DNA of 64,000 bases from Lumbricus rubellus (taxonomy: Eukaryota > Annelida > Clitellata > Crassiclitellata > Lumbricidae). Where the stretch lies: contig OX243827.1 in NCBI GenBank assembly GCA_945859605.1, positions 2,281,295-2,345,294 on the forward strand, given 5' to 3'. Positions 44,174-55,162 of this stretch are shown here, one piece after another. The notes beneath the pieces are model-generated. The model saw only the letters and a program-made list of their open reading frames with translations. It was not told the DNA's origin and ran no database searches. Position 1 is the first letter of the stretch. The number at the start of each line of letters is the position of its first letter. A program made the translations under genes and the position numbers.

Positions 44174-44893
44174 TAAAATTCTATAACGACGCGGTAGCAA
44201 GTAAACATCATGGCGACCAAAGATCCGCTCGTAATAGAGCGCGTGCACGTGACGGCAAAAAATAGCCCAATATTTTCGCGGCCTACGGTGATGCATACGC
44301 CAATGTTTTCGCGAAAGTAAGTAAGTAAAAATACCATGAAAAGGTTATTTTCATAAACATTAATACGCTTAAATCAGCTAAAGAAGACAACGAAATCGAT
44401 GGACCTTAACACATTGGCCGCCATCTACGAGATATGTCGCGGTTTATTACAATATCGTTATCACTAATTATTTAGCGACACAAGGTATCGGTTAGGGCAT
44501 CCAGCTTCCATTTCAGGTGTAAAAATATCTCCATCCAGCTTCCATTTCAGGTTTAAAAATATCTCCATCCAGCTTCCATTTCAGGTTTAAAAATACACGT
44601 ATCCAGCTTCCATGTAAGGACTATAAATACACGCATAATTATCATAATAATAATAATAATTACGACGATTTATATGGCGCAGTAACACAGCCATGCCGTT
44701 ACAAGGGCGCCTTACAGAAAACCAGCTAAATGCTATATCATATATAGCTAGTGGCCTCTAGCGAATACTTATATCATATCATCACCGTAGGCCGCGATAA
44801 TATTGGGCTACTTTATGCCGTCACGTGACCGCGCTCTATTACGAGCGGATCTTTGGTCGCCATGATGTTTACTTGCTACCGCGGCGTTCTAGA
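44174..44893. mobile_element. foldback element with about 118-bp arms
   Basis: The left arm (44174-44292), containing GCGGTAGCAAGTAAACATCA and ATCCGCTCGTAATAGAGCGC, is inverted at 44776-44893 with few differences. Outer ends read TTCTATAACG and, inverted, TTCTAGAACG. The interior holds a 34-bp tandem repeat and an (AAT)n run, with no gene. No clear target duplication is seen. Confidence 0.88.
44499..44634. repeat. 34-bp tandem repeat, 4 units
   Basis: ATCCAGCTTCCATTTCAGGT starts at 44499, 44533, 44567 and 44601, exactly 34 bp apart; the last unit is diverged. Confidence 0.95.
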
Positions 44894-45249
44894 AATTAAC
44901 CAAAAATAATAGTATAGGATATACTAACATAACTTCTAATTAAATTCTGCATATCTGGAAAACTTTTTTCTCCGTCTGGAAAGTTTCGACTAGATGCTGC
45001 AATGCTCTTCCGTCAAATGGACTGATTAATATTCTGCTTCCGAGTCCCGACGTTTTCCGGTTTAGAAACAGAGACTGGTTCTCTGCTAAGTCTCTGCCGT
45101 CTGCAGCTCTGCGTATGATAGTTTTAGAGCGCATGAATCCGAGTAAAAATAATAATACAACAGAAAAAATAGTTAAAAATAATAGTCGAGCAAAGTAGTT
45201 TACCCGACTTAATATGTATGTTATTTCTATATTACTTTATTCCATTCGT

Positions 45250-46060
45250 TCATTCGTTTGCTGACGACACAAAACTAAGCCAACATCCTAATAAATGACT
45301 TGGAAAGACTGTAGGCTACAAGTGGTCTGAAGGCTGGAATATGCTATTCAATATAGATATATAGTGATGCACATGGGAAGAAAGAACATTGGGTTTGAAT
45401 ATGGAATGGGAGACGGGAAACTAAGAACATCAGAGGAGGAAAAAGATCTGGGAGTCATTATACACAAAAGTGCAAAACCATCAAGGCAATGCAGATAAGC
45501 AGCGAACAAGGCATATAGCCTAAGGTTCTTGGACATATAAAAAGAACAGTGGTCAGCAGAGAAAAAACATCATCCTGAAGTTATTTAAAACTCTTGTCAG
45601 ACCCCACTTAGAGTATTGTGTCCAAGCATGGCCGGAGTCCATATACACAGCAAGACGAGCAAGTGCTGGAAAAGGTGCAACGACGAGCAACTAAGATGAT
45701 CAGAGGAGATATGGAGCTCTAACGCACGAAGAGAGATTGGTAAAATGTGGATTGACAACACTGGAGAAACGAAGATGCAGAGGAGATTTGACTGAAACAT
45801 ACAAGCTGATGACGAACAAAGAAGTGACACCTTATTCAAGATTTTTTCAGTTGGCTGACAGTTCAGGTTTAAGAGGTCACCAATATAGGCTAATTAAGCT
45901 ATTCAGACAGTCTGAGGGTGCCATCAAGCAAAGATTTTTCAGCAGCAGAACAGTGAAGGCCTGGAACGAGCTGAGTCAAGAGGCAGTAGGCCTACGTGTC
46001 GGTGGATAGGCTACACTCATAAAATTCAAGAAGAAATTAGGGCAGATGGGATTTTAAAAC
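45250..46060 (+). pseudogene. CR1-like non-LTR reverse transcriptase fragment
   Basis: SFADDTKLS at 45254-45280 is the catalytic FADD block. It is followed in shifting frames by EGWNMLFNIDI, EYGMGDGKLRTSEEEKDLGV, KAMQISSE/AANKAYSL, then an open frame (45737-46009) with TTLEKRRCRGDLTETYKL and KAWNELSQEAV. This is the exact order in CR1/L2-type reverse transcriptases (WQM-x-FN, EKDLGV, LE-x-RR-x-RGDLI-x-YK, WN-LP-x-x-VV). About 250 codons remain, with several frameshifts, so it is a dead 5'-truncated copy. Confidence 0.85.
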
Positions 46061-46525
46061 ATTGTATAAGTGGTGGTTATCACACAGATCACGATTCTTC
46101 TGAACCACCGTAAACCCTGTTATATTAGGCTATTTTATATTATTCAAAAAATTTTATGCGCTCCATGCGTTTGCAGGCGGTTCAATAATGCACAATTGCA
46201 CATGGGCTAGCCTACTTAATTTATAACTGCCAACTCAGAGGAACACCCATCCTGCCAAAATAGGAGACACATAGGCCTAATTTAGTTGTTGATACGGTTG
46301 GTTGAAGAAGACAGATATTCTGCCCAATTAGACTAAACGAAGGATTAAGTTATCGGGCAGACTGGAGCCATAGCCTAATAATGTACGTAGGCATAGCCTA
46401 CATCGAGAAGGCTCGTAGGCCTACATCGCGCCGTCTAGATGATAGTGGAACTGGCTGTAGATCGACTATGTAAAACCATCGTGATTCATGTGGTACAAAT
46501 TAAGTTACAACTCAGACCAAAATCT

Positions 46526-46636
46526 CGCGCGCACGCACACACACACACACACACACAAACAAACACACACACCTCCCTTCAACTTCCATATAGTCACGCA
46601 CGCACGCACGCACACTGTGACACACACACACACACT
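46526..46636. repeat. (CA)n and (CGCA)n microsatellite
   Basis: Two CA runs flank a CGCACGCACGCA run. Both-frame ORFs here are artefacts. Confidence 0.9.
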
Positions 46637-46639
46637 CAG

Positions 46640-47260
46640 GCCAACGGGTACGTTCAACACGCATCTTTCATCATAGGCTAATAGTTAGGCCTACCGGTAG
46701 ACTCTGCACTTCTAAAGCGCCATTCGAAAGCCAAACTCAGAGAAACAGCCATGCAATTCACCAGCGCTGCGTCTAGTCAGAAGGGTTGTCCAGAAGAGTA
46801 ATGTACCAATTCCACACAAACTCATCTTAATTTTCTTATAGGCCCTACAGCTACATGACTGTGTTCTCACTGAATAATCATTGTTACACCATGTTCATCC
46901 CTCCAATCCAGACGACAAGTCTGCTAAACTTACAATCTTCAATTACTAGGCCTATTATAGGACCAGCGTATAGGCCTACGGGTCGACTTTGTTGTCACAT
47001 GAAAGTTATCACCCTGCATTTTTTATTTTATTTTTACGATTTACGTGATTCTTTCTGCCTTTCGGCAAAAATCATTAGGTGAACATTATATAAGTAATAA
47101 TCGATAGAGGGCACTTAAAACATTTGCGATATAGGTATGCGTACTCTGATTCATTCGTAATCTTTTTCCGCTCTATCTTCTTACTTCCTCATAATTATTA
47201 CATTTTGATCGGTTGTCACAAACTACGCTACTTTTTTATCTTTAATTGTTTGATAATTAT
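46640..47260. other. upstream region of the double-HTH gene
   Basis: Several TAGGCCTA palindromes (near 46686, 46948, 46970). No other gene. The last 200 bp are AT-rich and should contain the promoter; no convincing TATA box can be chosen among the many AT runs. Confidence 0.35.
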
Positions 47261-47264
47261 TGTC

Positions 47265-48464
47265 ATGGCTAAAACTAAACGGAAGCGAAGTTCGCATGAT
47301 GCTGCATTTAAGTTAAGAGTAGTTAAATATGCTGAGGCTGTGAATAACAATTCTGCGGCTGGACGACATTACGGAATTCCGGAGAGTTCCGTCAGAGATT
47401 GGCGCGAACAGAAAGAAGTTCTTGAAAACATGCCTAGAGCGAAGAAAGCTCTTCGAGGTCCAGGGCCATCAAATCCAGAGTTGGAAAAAGTACTCGCAGA
47501 CTGGATTATAAAATCTCGAGAAAACGGAATAAATGTGACTAGACGCGAGATTTGCTCACGTGCTGAAGTATTGATGAAAGACTCGACAGCTATTAAAGAT
47601 GATAATGGCAGGGCTATCGGTGCATCTGTTGGCTGGTGCACGCGCTTTTTGTCGAGACACGGTCTGAAACTTTGTGGTCGTAAAGACATTGCTAACAACA
47701 CGGTAATAATGAAGCGACGTTCGTATGATGTTGCATTTAAGTTAAAAGTTATTAACTATGCGGTTGCTATTAATAGCAATTCTGCGACTGGACGACATTT
47801 CGGAATTCCGGAGAAGTTCGTCAGAGAATGGAGCAAACAGAAAAAAGTTCTTGAAAAACTTCCTAAAACAAAGAAAACTCTTCGAGGCGTAAAGCCACCA
47901 AACCCAGAGTTGGAAAAAGTACTCGCAGACTGGGTTATCAAATCTCAAGAAAATGGAATAGATGTAACTAGAGACAAGATTCGCTATTATGCGGCTATTC
48001 TTTTCAATAAGTTGACATCTGCTACAGAAAGAACTGCAAGTACAGTGAGTGCATCTAATGGCTGGTGCACGAGGTTTTTAACAAGACACGGTCTCGAATG
48101 TAAACGCAAAAAGCGTGTACAAAAGCAGCATAAGACTCTAGAAGAGAAATTTGACTTGAAGGCACACAATTGTGACCTTTCACAAATCAACGAAATGTGT
48201 GAAACTCTAATGACACTTTTGGGAAATCATTCAGTTGATGCAGATAGTCCAGGCATTGCAGATTTGTTAGAGACAGCTCAGATCAAACAAGAACTCTCTA
48301 TGGATGAATTAAATTTCATGGATGATGCAGAACTCTCTTTTGTAGCAAGACCTTATGGATGTGCCATATGTAACGAAATGTTTGAAATGGACAAAGAGTT
48401 TCAGAAACACTGTTACAACCATGGGCGTACTCCACCTCATAAACGCTTTGCTAACATGTTCTGA
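47265..48464 (+). CDS. intact protein with tandem Brinker/CENP-B-type DNA-binding modules and C2H2 finger
   Basis: A 399-aa intronless frame. The ATG at 47265 is chosen because the longer upstream extension is hydrophobic and atypical, while MAKTKRKRSS leads directly into a DNA-binding domain. Module 1: a Brinker/Psq-like helix-turn-helix (about 10-52, AFKLRVVKYAEAVNNNSAAG) and a CENP-B-like second HTH (about 70-135, GWCTRFLSRHGL). Module 2 repeats both (about 152-197 and 214-278). Next come a basic patch, an acidic region with a possible SUMO site (IKQE at 340-343), and a canonical C2H2 finger (C366, C369, H382, H386). No DDE domain follows. It is likely a nuclear DNA-binding protein derived from a pogo/Tigger-type transposase. 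AATAAA follows at 48696. Confidence 0.8.
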   Translation: MAKTKRKRSSHDAAFKLRVVKYAEAVNNNSAAGRHYGIPESSVRDWREQKEVLENMPRAKKALRGPGPSNPELEKVLADWIIKSRENGINVTRREICSRAEVLMKDSTAIKDDNGRAIGASVGWCTRFLSRHGLKLCGRKDIANNTVIMKRRSYDVAFKLKVINYAVAINSNSATGRHFGIPEKFVREWSKQKKVLEKLPKTKKTLRGVKPPNPELEKVLADWVIKSQENGIDVTRDKIRYYAAILFNKLTSATERTASTVSASNGWCTRFLTRHGLECKRKKRVQKQHKTLEEKFDLKAHNCDLSQINEMCETLMTLLGNHSVDADSPGIADLLETAQIKQELSMDELNFMDDAELSFVARPYGCAICNEMFEMDKEFQKHCYNHGRTPPHKRFANMF

Positions 48465-48695
48465 GATATGTTTTCACCTTGTGAGAAACTGAGAACTTGA
48501 GAGGTTACAACACAATGTGTATTAATTGCATTGCTTTTTTACTTTAGTTATTGACTTTAAGGTCAATGAATGTGATTCTAAAACACATTCAACAATTTTA
48601 CAACAACATACATGTATTATCATTCTGTAAAGTCTGTTGTAATGGAAAAGACTATGCAAACAAGTTAAAATGAATATTGAATCAGATTGAAATCA

Positions 48696-48701
48696 ATAAA
48701 C
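48696..48701 (+). promoter_or_regulatory. poly(A) signal of the double-HTH gene
   Basis: AATAAA 232 bp after the stop codon, just before a MITE begins at 48753. Confidence 0.6.
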
Positions 48702-48752
48702 ACAGTCTGTTTGCACTTTTAAAAAATTGTTTGTATCATTATACATAATATA

Positions 48753-49524
48753 CACTGTGTCCACGATAAAGTAGAACCCACAATAAAGTGTCATAACTCT
48801 ATCAAAACAGTTAGGATTTGTCTGAAATTTTAAACACAACAACAGTGACCATATTTACATGAGATCCTAAAGCCGATTAGAAATATTCGTGAGTTTGTCA
48901 AATTTATGAGCGTTTGAGGTGCAGCACCGAAAAATACAACTTTCCAACATGGAAAAGCTGAAAGGAAGTGAAATTCAGCTACGTATGGTGTTCATAATGT
49001 AATTTTTGTTCACGAACACACGACCGTAGACGCAGACGCTACTGTTTGATTGTCTCTTCGATGATCACCTGGTCAAATAGCTGCCACTCTTCAATCAGGG
49101 AGCCTACGGTTATCGATGTCATGAATACGGGAACGAAAAACGCGCTACTCCGGTACATGTACCCGGATCGAGGTCTAGACTGATAAGCGGCCACAGCTGC
49201 GGATATGAAGCCGAGTGTCTTCCGGGACAGCTACTACACTACTACGTCTATGGTCGTGTGTTCGTGAACAAAAATTACATTTTGAGCGCCATTGATGGCT
49301 GATTTTTGCTTCCTTTCAGCTTTTCCATGTTGGAAAGTTTAATTTTTCGGTGCTGCATCTCAAACGCTCATACATTTGGCAAACTCACGAATATTTCAAA
49401 TCGGCTTTAGGAACTCATGTAAATATGGTCACTGTTGTTGTGGTTAAAATTTCAGACAAATCCTAACTGTTTTGACCGAGTTATGACACTGTATTGTGGG
49501 TTCTACTTTATCGTGGACACAGTG
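48753..49524. mobile_element. long-armed TA-flanked MITE, copy 1
   Basis: Ends CACTGTGTCCACGATAAAGT are inverted at both sides and TA flanks them (48751-48752, 49525-49526). The arms are about 270 bp each and nearly identical, so the element is mostly one large hairpin. The roughly 230-bp core contains ACCGTAGACGCAGACGC and a TCTTCCGGGACAGCTACTAC segment. Tc1/mariner-type by target site. Related to 53090-53862. Confidence 0.92.
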
Positions 49525-50199
49525 TACATTGGATAGGATATCTATTGTATCGTAACTATGTAGCACCTTTCGCAGAATGACTTCAGAAGTGCTCTCAGCA
49601 CAGAAACTCCACTGGAAAGAAATTTCTGCATTTAAGGAAAGAGAAAGTGATGAGGAAACATCAGTTATTAGCCCTTAGCGGGTTATTCCAAATAAGAGAG
49701 TAAATAAGAATATTCTTTATTTGACCACTAGCAAATGCACAGTAGTTTACAGAGAAAATAAATAATAGAAAACATTCATTAGTGTGGTTCACAGATACAT
49801 GGCAAAAAATAAAGTTTAAGCTAAAAGCCAGGGCACCCTCTCCGTTGGTTAGACCTATCAATAGTATTATTGAGACAAAATTTCAGCTTCCTAATCCAAC
49901 TGGAAGTCGGTGCTCAACGACTTGTTACTTTGCATGGGCCATTGAATAGACGTTAATTGTAGAAATAAATGTGTCGAGCATAATATATTCTCGTACAATT
50001 GTGTTTTATTTCAAGATAAATCCAACACTACTGTAACATGACAATATGTGTGATACTTAAACAGTTGGTCAGCTTGAAATCTAAAATTTTAGTACGTTTT
50101 AAATATGGAAAGTGTCAAAAAATGTGAAAAAGCATTGTTAAATACGTGAATGTCTATTGTTTGCCTTTTATGACTCCAACACTTGATGCAATCTAATAC

Positions 50200-51170
50200 T
50201 CAAGAAGGCTTTGCAAGCATGGTGTCAACAGCAGATTTCTCTGTTGATTGAGTGGGTACAGCTTTCTTATTTGCCTTGACCAATTGGATAAAATACAGCT
50301 TTTTTCTTTATCAGTTGAATTTCGCGAACAACTTCACACTTATCTCAGCCGTGTCGTTTACCATGCATGCACTCTCAATTGCTGACTTCAGTCTCTGCCC
50401 TGGTGATAATCCTCATTCTCAATCCACTGCTCTGGTGTAAGTGTAAAAAGGGGTTCACCAAACTTCAGGCGTGGAAGTAGTGTCAGTGTTCGCTGGGTTA
50501 CAAAGTCGCCCACAATCCCTCCAACATCCATTCACCAGGATTTAAAGTCATTCCGTGAAATATCTTCACCTTATCTGTTATAACAGGTAGTTGACAACAT
50601 AACAGTTCAGCTCATCTGAAAGGTACTAAGTACCGTCAATTTTCTAGGACATTCATGGCCGCAACGTTGACCTCCTATAGGTAATAGTCACCTGAATCAT
50701 ATTTTCCTAGATCAATCAAAATTGACAGATCTTGTTCTGGAGTATCATCAGCAAGAGGAGGCATTTGTCTGTGCCTCTGAGAGAAAAAGGGAACCAAATG
50801 AGTTGAAATCACACAATGGATGAATCTGAGTTTCTCCCTACTTCCTCAGATTGAATACGTCACGTTGATTACTAAATCGATATATTTTGATGGTGTACAG
50901 TAACCTGGCCATTCAATGTGCATAGTAAATTGTGCTTTCCAGTTTCTTATTGAGGGCTGACTTCCAAGGACAACCATTGACATCTCGATGATTTTTTGTA
51001 GTCATCTCTTAAAATGACTTATTTTTCAGCAGACTACTCGAGAAAACAGAATGCTCTCTCATTGGAGGCTTCAGTAACGGATACGACTTCTAGTACTCGG
51101 ATGTTGCCACGAGTCACACTATCCCACACAGCTTTGAATCTCTAAAAGATAGGATTATATTTTGAATTAG
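50200..51170 (-). pseudogene. hAT-like transposase remnant, heavily decayed
   Basis: Minus-strand frames read VTEASNERAFCFL, THLVPFFSQRH, TPEQWIENEDYHQGRD and MVNDTAEISVKLFAKFN. The last two align with SMWSENNDY and TDCVEHAV of the remnant at 23371-24180, and with the family block VNDSAERAVKLI. Stops are frequent and no terminal repeats were found. Confidence 0.45.
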
Positions 51171-51330
51171 ATGGACTTCCATCATTAGCTCGGCCTATAA
51201 TATCTCCGGTAGTCTTTTTTGACTCATCTCAAATCCTGCCTATCTCTTGGAGTTGCTTGCAATGCATGAGACTGCTTCTAGAAGACTCTTGCTGAAAGAA
51301 TCACTCTATAAATGGTTAAATACAGCTTAA

Positions 51331-53058
51331 CCCAGATGTTCCCACGGTATATTTTTTCATAGTTTTAGGCATTACTGTGAATAATCTGATAGAAATAAAT
51401 ACAAAATAGAGGGAAAAAATGTATTTTCATGTTTGCTGTACATGGTTACTTGGAAATCTACCGTCCTACATGTAGGACGCTGGGAACATACAACACATGA
51501 AGTTTCCAAATATGAATATTATCATAGATTTTTGTTTACAGCAATAATGTACATCTATTTTCCTCACAAATGATAAAATGACATTATTATGACTATTTTG
51601 ACTTCTGCCTAGAGTTAATCTAGACTTGGTTTATTTCTTGTGATGGTCAATGAAACACTTTACGTGCAAACCAATGTTGCACTTGCTGTGGTGCACTTTT
51701 GATGACAGTGTCGACATCTTGTTGTTTCTCCTGCGGCTCCACGAGATTGTCTAATCGATCATATCTGGAGTCGACATGTTCAGTCTGCACCCTTTGATGA
51801 TTTGGCATTGGTCTCCAGAAGATCGGTTACTACGCGACGGCGGAACTGGAGATGATCCAGTGATCCTTTGCGAGCTTTGTATAGTTGCCAGGCATTTTGC
51901 TCAGCCAAATCAATACAGTGACATATCAGAGGGAAGTACCACTTCCTTCCTCTTACTGAAATACGGTACAGGCTTTGTGTCACGATGATGCCGAAGACCT
52001 CAGCATCAAAGAAGGTGAGAAAGAGGTCAACACTGGTGATTCCCTATAAGTTCAATGACATCTTTAGGGTTCAAAGTCCTTGATGAAATCGGAGAAAGCG
52101 CTAAATCACCTTTTCTCTATGTATAGACCTTCATCTTCTTCTTTGCTGGAGGACGACTGGATGCAGCTAGGTGATGCGCATCATCATCGCTCTCAGTAGG
52201 CTACTGCTGTCGTCATCTAGTGGACGTTGCGTCTCAGCATTGGCACGCAACTGACTTGGAGGCAGGCTGTTTATGGTTACCGTCTCCTCATCTCCTGAAT
52301 CCTCATCAGTTACTTCTGCACATGCGTTATCGGGTGGCAGTATAACAATGTCTACTCCAGAAGCTGGCACAGAATCTGGATCATCCTCCAGCATGGCCAT
52401 CACTTCATGAAGTTTGTCGTTCTGTAAAATATACAAGAAAAAAATGTCTAATACACTGTGTTACTAGTCTGTAAGCCAATACTATAATAGCTACCAGAAA
52501 TATAACAACAGTAAGAACATAAAATTTATGTTTTGGCATATTAGGCAGACCCACCGGTTCAAAATGACCCTAATACCAACCCCTAATACCAACTCCTGCA
52601 ACTAACCCTGACCCTACAAAAATTGGATAACGTGACAAACAATTTCCAAATAATATGTTGTACATATTCCCAGTGTCCTACATGTAGGACGGTGTACTAA
52701 CGATCCCTGCCAAAGCCTGGTAATATTGACTAACAAAGGACTAATAATTTTCATGCATACCTTCATACCTGTAGGTAATTTAGAAATAGTTATAATATTT
52801 ATAATTTTCACATGTAATAGTGTACACCCACCTCTTTCTAGGCATATCGACGATTTCTCAGATTCCGATTTTCTTCGAATTGAAAATTTATTTCTCTGAT
52901 ATGACAACGCAAGCAAATTCAACAACAAACATTACAACGTACAGGAAATACATCTTCCTTGTAAAAAAGAGTATTATATAACACAGAAATGTTATTATAT
53001 ATTATTGCATCAACAAAAAACTAACTGTCCTACATGTAGGACGTGGGGATTATCTGGG
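51331..53058 (-). mobile_element. piggyBac-type transposon, internally deleted
   Basis: TTAA flanks both sides (51327-51330, 53059-53062). The termini are CCCAGATGTTCCCACGG and, inverted, CCCAGATAATCCCCACG. The 16-bp perfect palindrome GTCCTACATGTAGGAC appears three times, near 51467, 52676 and 53028, in subterminal positions. The transposase remnant is on the minus strand. Confidence 0.9.
51780..52437 (-). pseudogene. piggyBac transposase, N-terminus joined to C-terminus
   Basis: The minus frame 52167-52436 carries the acidic N-terminal signature (SGVDIVILPPDN and TDEDSGDEETVTINSLPPSQ) after a possible splice acceptor. Next, in shifted frames, come TWRKGDLAL and LFLTFFDAEVFGIIVTQS. The text then jumps straight to YRISVRGRKWYFPLICHCID and LAEQNAWQLYK, the C-terminal part of the catalytic domain. 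The middle, with the catalytic aspartates, is deleted, so it cannot be active. Confidence 0.8.
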
Positions 53059-53089
53059 TTAATATAATAAACTATAACATGTTGTTATA

Positions 53090-53862
53090 CACTGTGTCCA
53101 CGATAAAGTAGAACCCACAAGAAAGTGTCATAACTCGGTCAAAACAGTTAGGAATTGTCTGAAAATTTAAACACAACAACAGTGGCCATATTTACACACG
53201 ATCCTAAAGCCGATTAGAAATATTCGTGAGTTTGCCAAATTTATTAGCGTTTGAGATGCAGCACCAAAAAATGGACATTTCCAACATGTAAAAGCTGAAA
53301 GGAAGCCAAATTCAGGCATAAATGGTGCTCAAAATGTCATTTTTTACGAACACACGACCGTAGACGTAGTAGTGTAGTAGCTGTCCCGGAAGACACTCGG
53401 CTTCATATCCGCAGTTCTGGCCGCATAGCAGTCCAAACCTCGATCCGGGTGCATGTACCGGAGTAGCGCATTTTTCGTTCCCGTATTCATGACATCGATA
53501 ACCGTCTGATTGAAGAGTGACAGCTGTTTGACCAGGTGATCATCGACCGGACCATCAAACAGTAGCCTCTACGTCTATGGTCGACGATTGGTCGTGTGTT
53601 CGTGAACAAAAATGACATTTGGAGCACCATTTATAGCTGAATTTTGCTTCCTTTCAGCTTTTGCATGTTGGAAATGTCCATTTTTCGATGCTGCATCTCA
53701 AACGCTCATAAATGTGGCAAACTCACGAATATTTCTAATCGGCTTTAGGATCTCATGTCACTATGGCCACTGTTGTTTTGTGTAAAATTTCAGGGAAATC
53801 CTAAACATTTTGACCGAGTTATGACACTTTATTTTGGGTTCTACTTTAACGTAGACACAGTG
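53090..53862. mobile_element. long-armed TA-flanked MITE, copy 2
   Basis: Same ends (CACTGTGTCCACGATAAAGT) and TA target (53088-53089, 53863-53864) as 48753-49524, with the asymmetric core in the opposite orientation. The left end lies only 31 bp after the right end of the piggyBac element. Confidence 0.92.
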
Positions 53863-54766
53863 TAGATTCAGATTATCCCAGCTTTAATATGATGAAACAA
53901 TAGCAAGGAATAACTTGGTTAAAGACTGCCAGCATACTGCACAGTTTCTGGTAGGTTAATCTAGTAGGCTACACACGATTTATGATCTCGTTGGGGGACT
54001 CTCAGGATGTTCTCGAAATCCAAAAACAATTTTACACAGTTATTTGCGTATCATTTACGTACAGTCGTACATGGATACAAAAGGCAACTTTTTCCTCGCT
54101 ATTACAAACTCATAATAGGCCTAATTATGAAAAAATATATATTTTCGATCCACCCTAAAGGTCAGCCCTCTCCACGAGTTACGATCTCCAGCCGCGTCTC
54201 TAAATTCCTTAAAGTTCATTCTCGTTACCTCATGTGTTTCGTCCATCCACCTCCTTCTTGGGCGTCCCCTCCTCCGTCGTTCCTCTAAGCAGGCCAGCAA
54301 GTCTACGGAACATTAAATTTGAGTCACCAACACTGGTGTGTGAATACGAATGTTGATGCCTACGGATGGATGACGAATTGAGGATCCTAACGGTGGAAGT
54401 GAGCTGCTTCTGGAAGAAACTTACGAGGAAGACTAGACGAGGCAGGATTCGTGATGAGGTATAATGTGGAAGAAATTTGGACAGAGAGAAACACAGGCAG
54501 ATAAGAACAGAAAAAGAGGACTGACTTTATTTGGCCGTGTGGAAAGAATTGACAACAAATAATAATAATCGTAATCTCAAAATGTCTAGGGCGTCACTCG
54601 GAAGTTAAGCGCAGGGCACCAGCTTACTCACGTGTTTCACGTGTTATCAGTGTTTCTCTCTGTCCAAGTTATACAAAAGTATAACATCAAATACATCTTA
54701 GTGAGCCGATGATGAATGGATTCACCTGGGAACATCATCGTCGTCGACGGAATACACCTGACGGAA

Positions 54767-54780
54767 GAGGGGGGGGGGGG
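54767..54780. repeat. poly(G) run
   Basis: About 13 consecutive G after AGA; prone to length error in sequencing. Confidence 0.85.
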
Positions 54781-55162
54781 GTAGAAGAAGACATTGGTTA
54801 ACGATGCGCAGATTAATTAAAGTCGTTTGGATTAATGAACAAATGTTTAATTCAACGCTCGTGAGTAAGCTGGTGCCCTACGCTTAGCTTTCGATTGACG
54901 CCCTAGACATTTTGAGATTACGTTAACGATTATGATTCAAAGTTGTCGACGCAATATGGTCCCAAAGATCGATGTCTGGGTGAATAATAATTATTGTTAA
55001 ATGGTTTCTCTGTTCTGTGACTGAAACACGAACAGCTGATACATAGGCTACGTGTAAATTTAGGGACTCCAAGGACGAAGTAAAATTGTCTTAGTCATCC
55101 GGCAAGATGTCACTTTTGTTGAAGACCATCAACTGAGGTAGGCTAACGGCTGATGGTGAAGT

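Noticed and set aside
47369..48190. Minus-strand frames within the double-HTH gene
   Set aside because: Shadows of the strongly supported forward frame.
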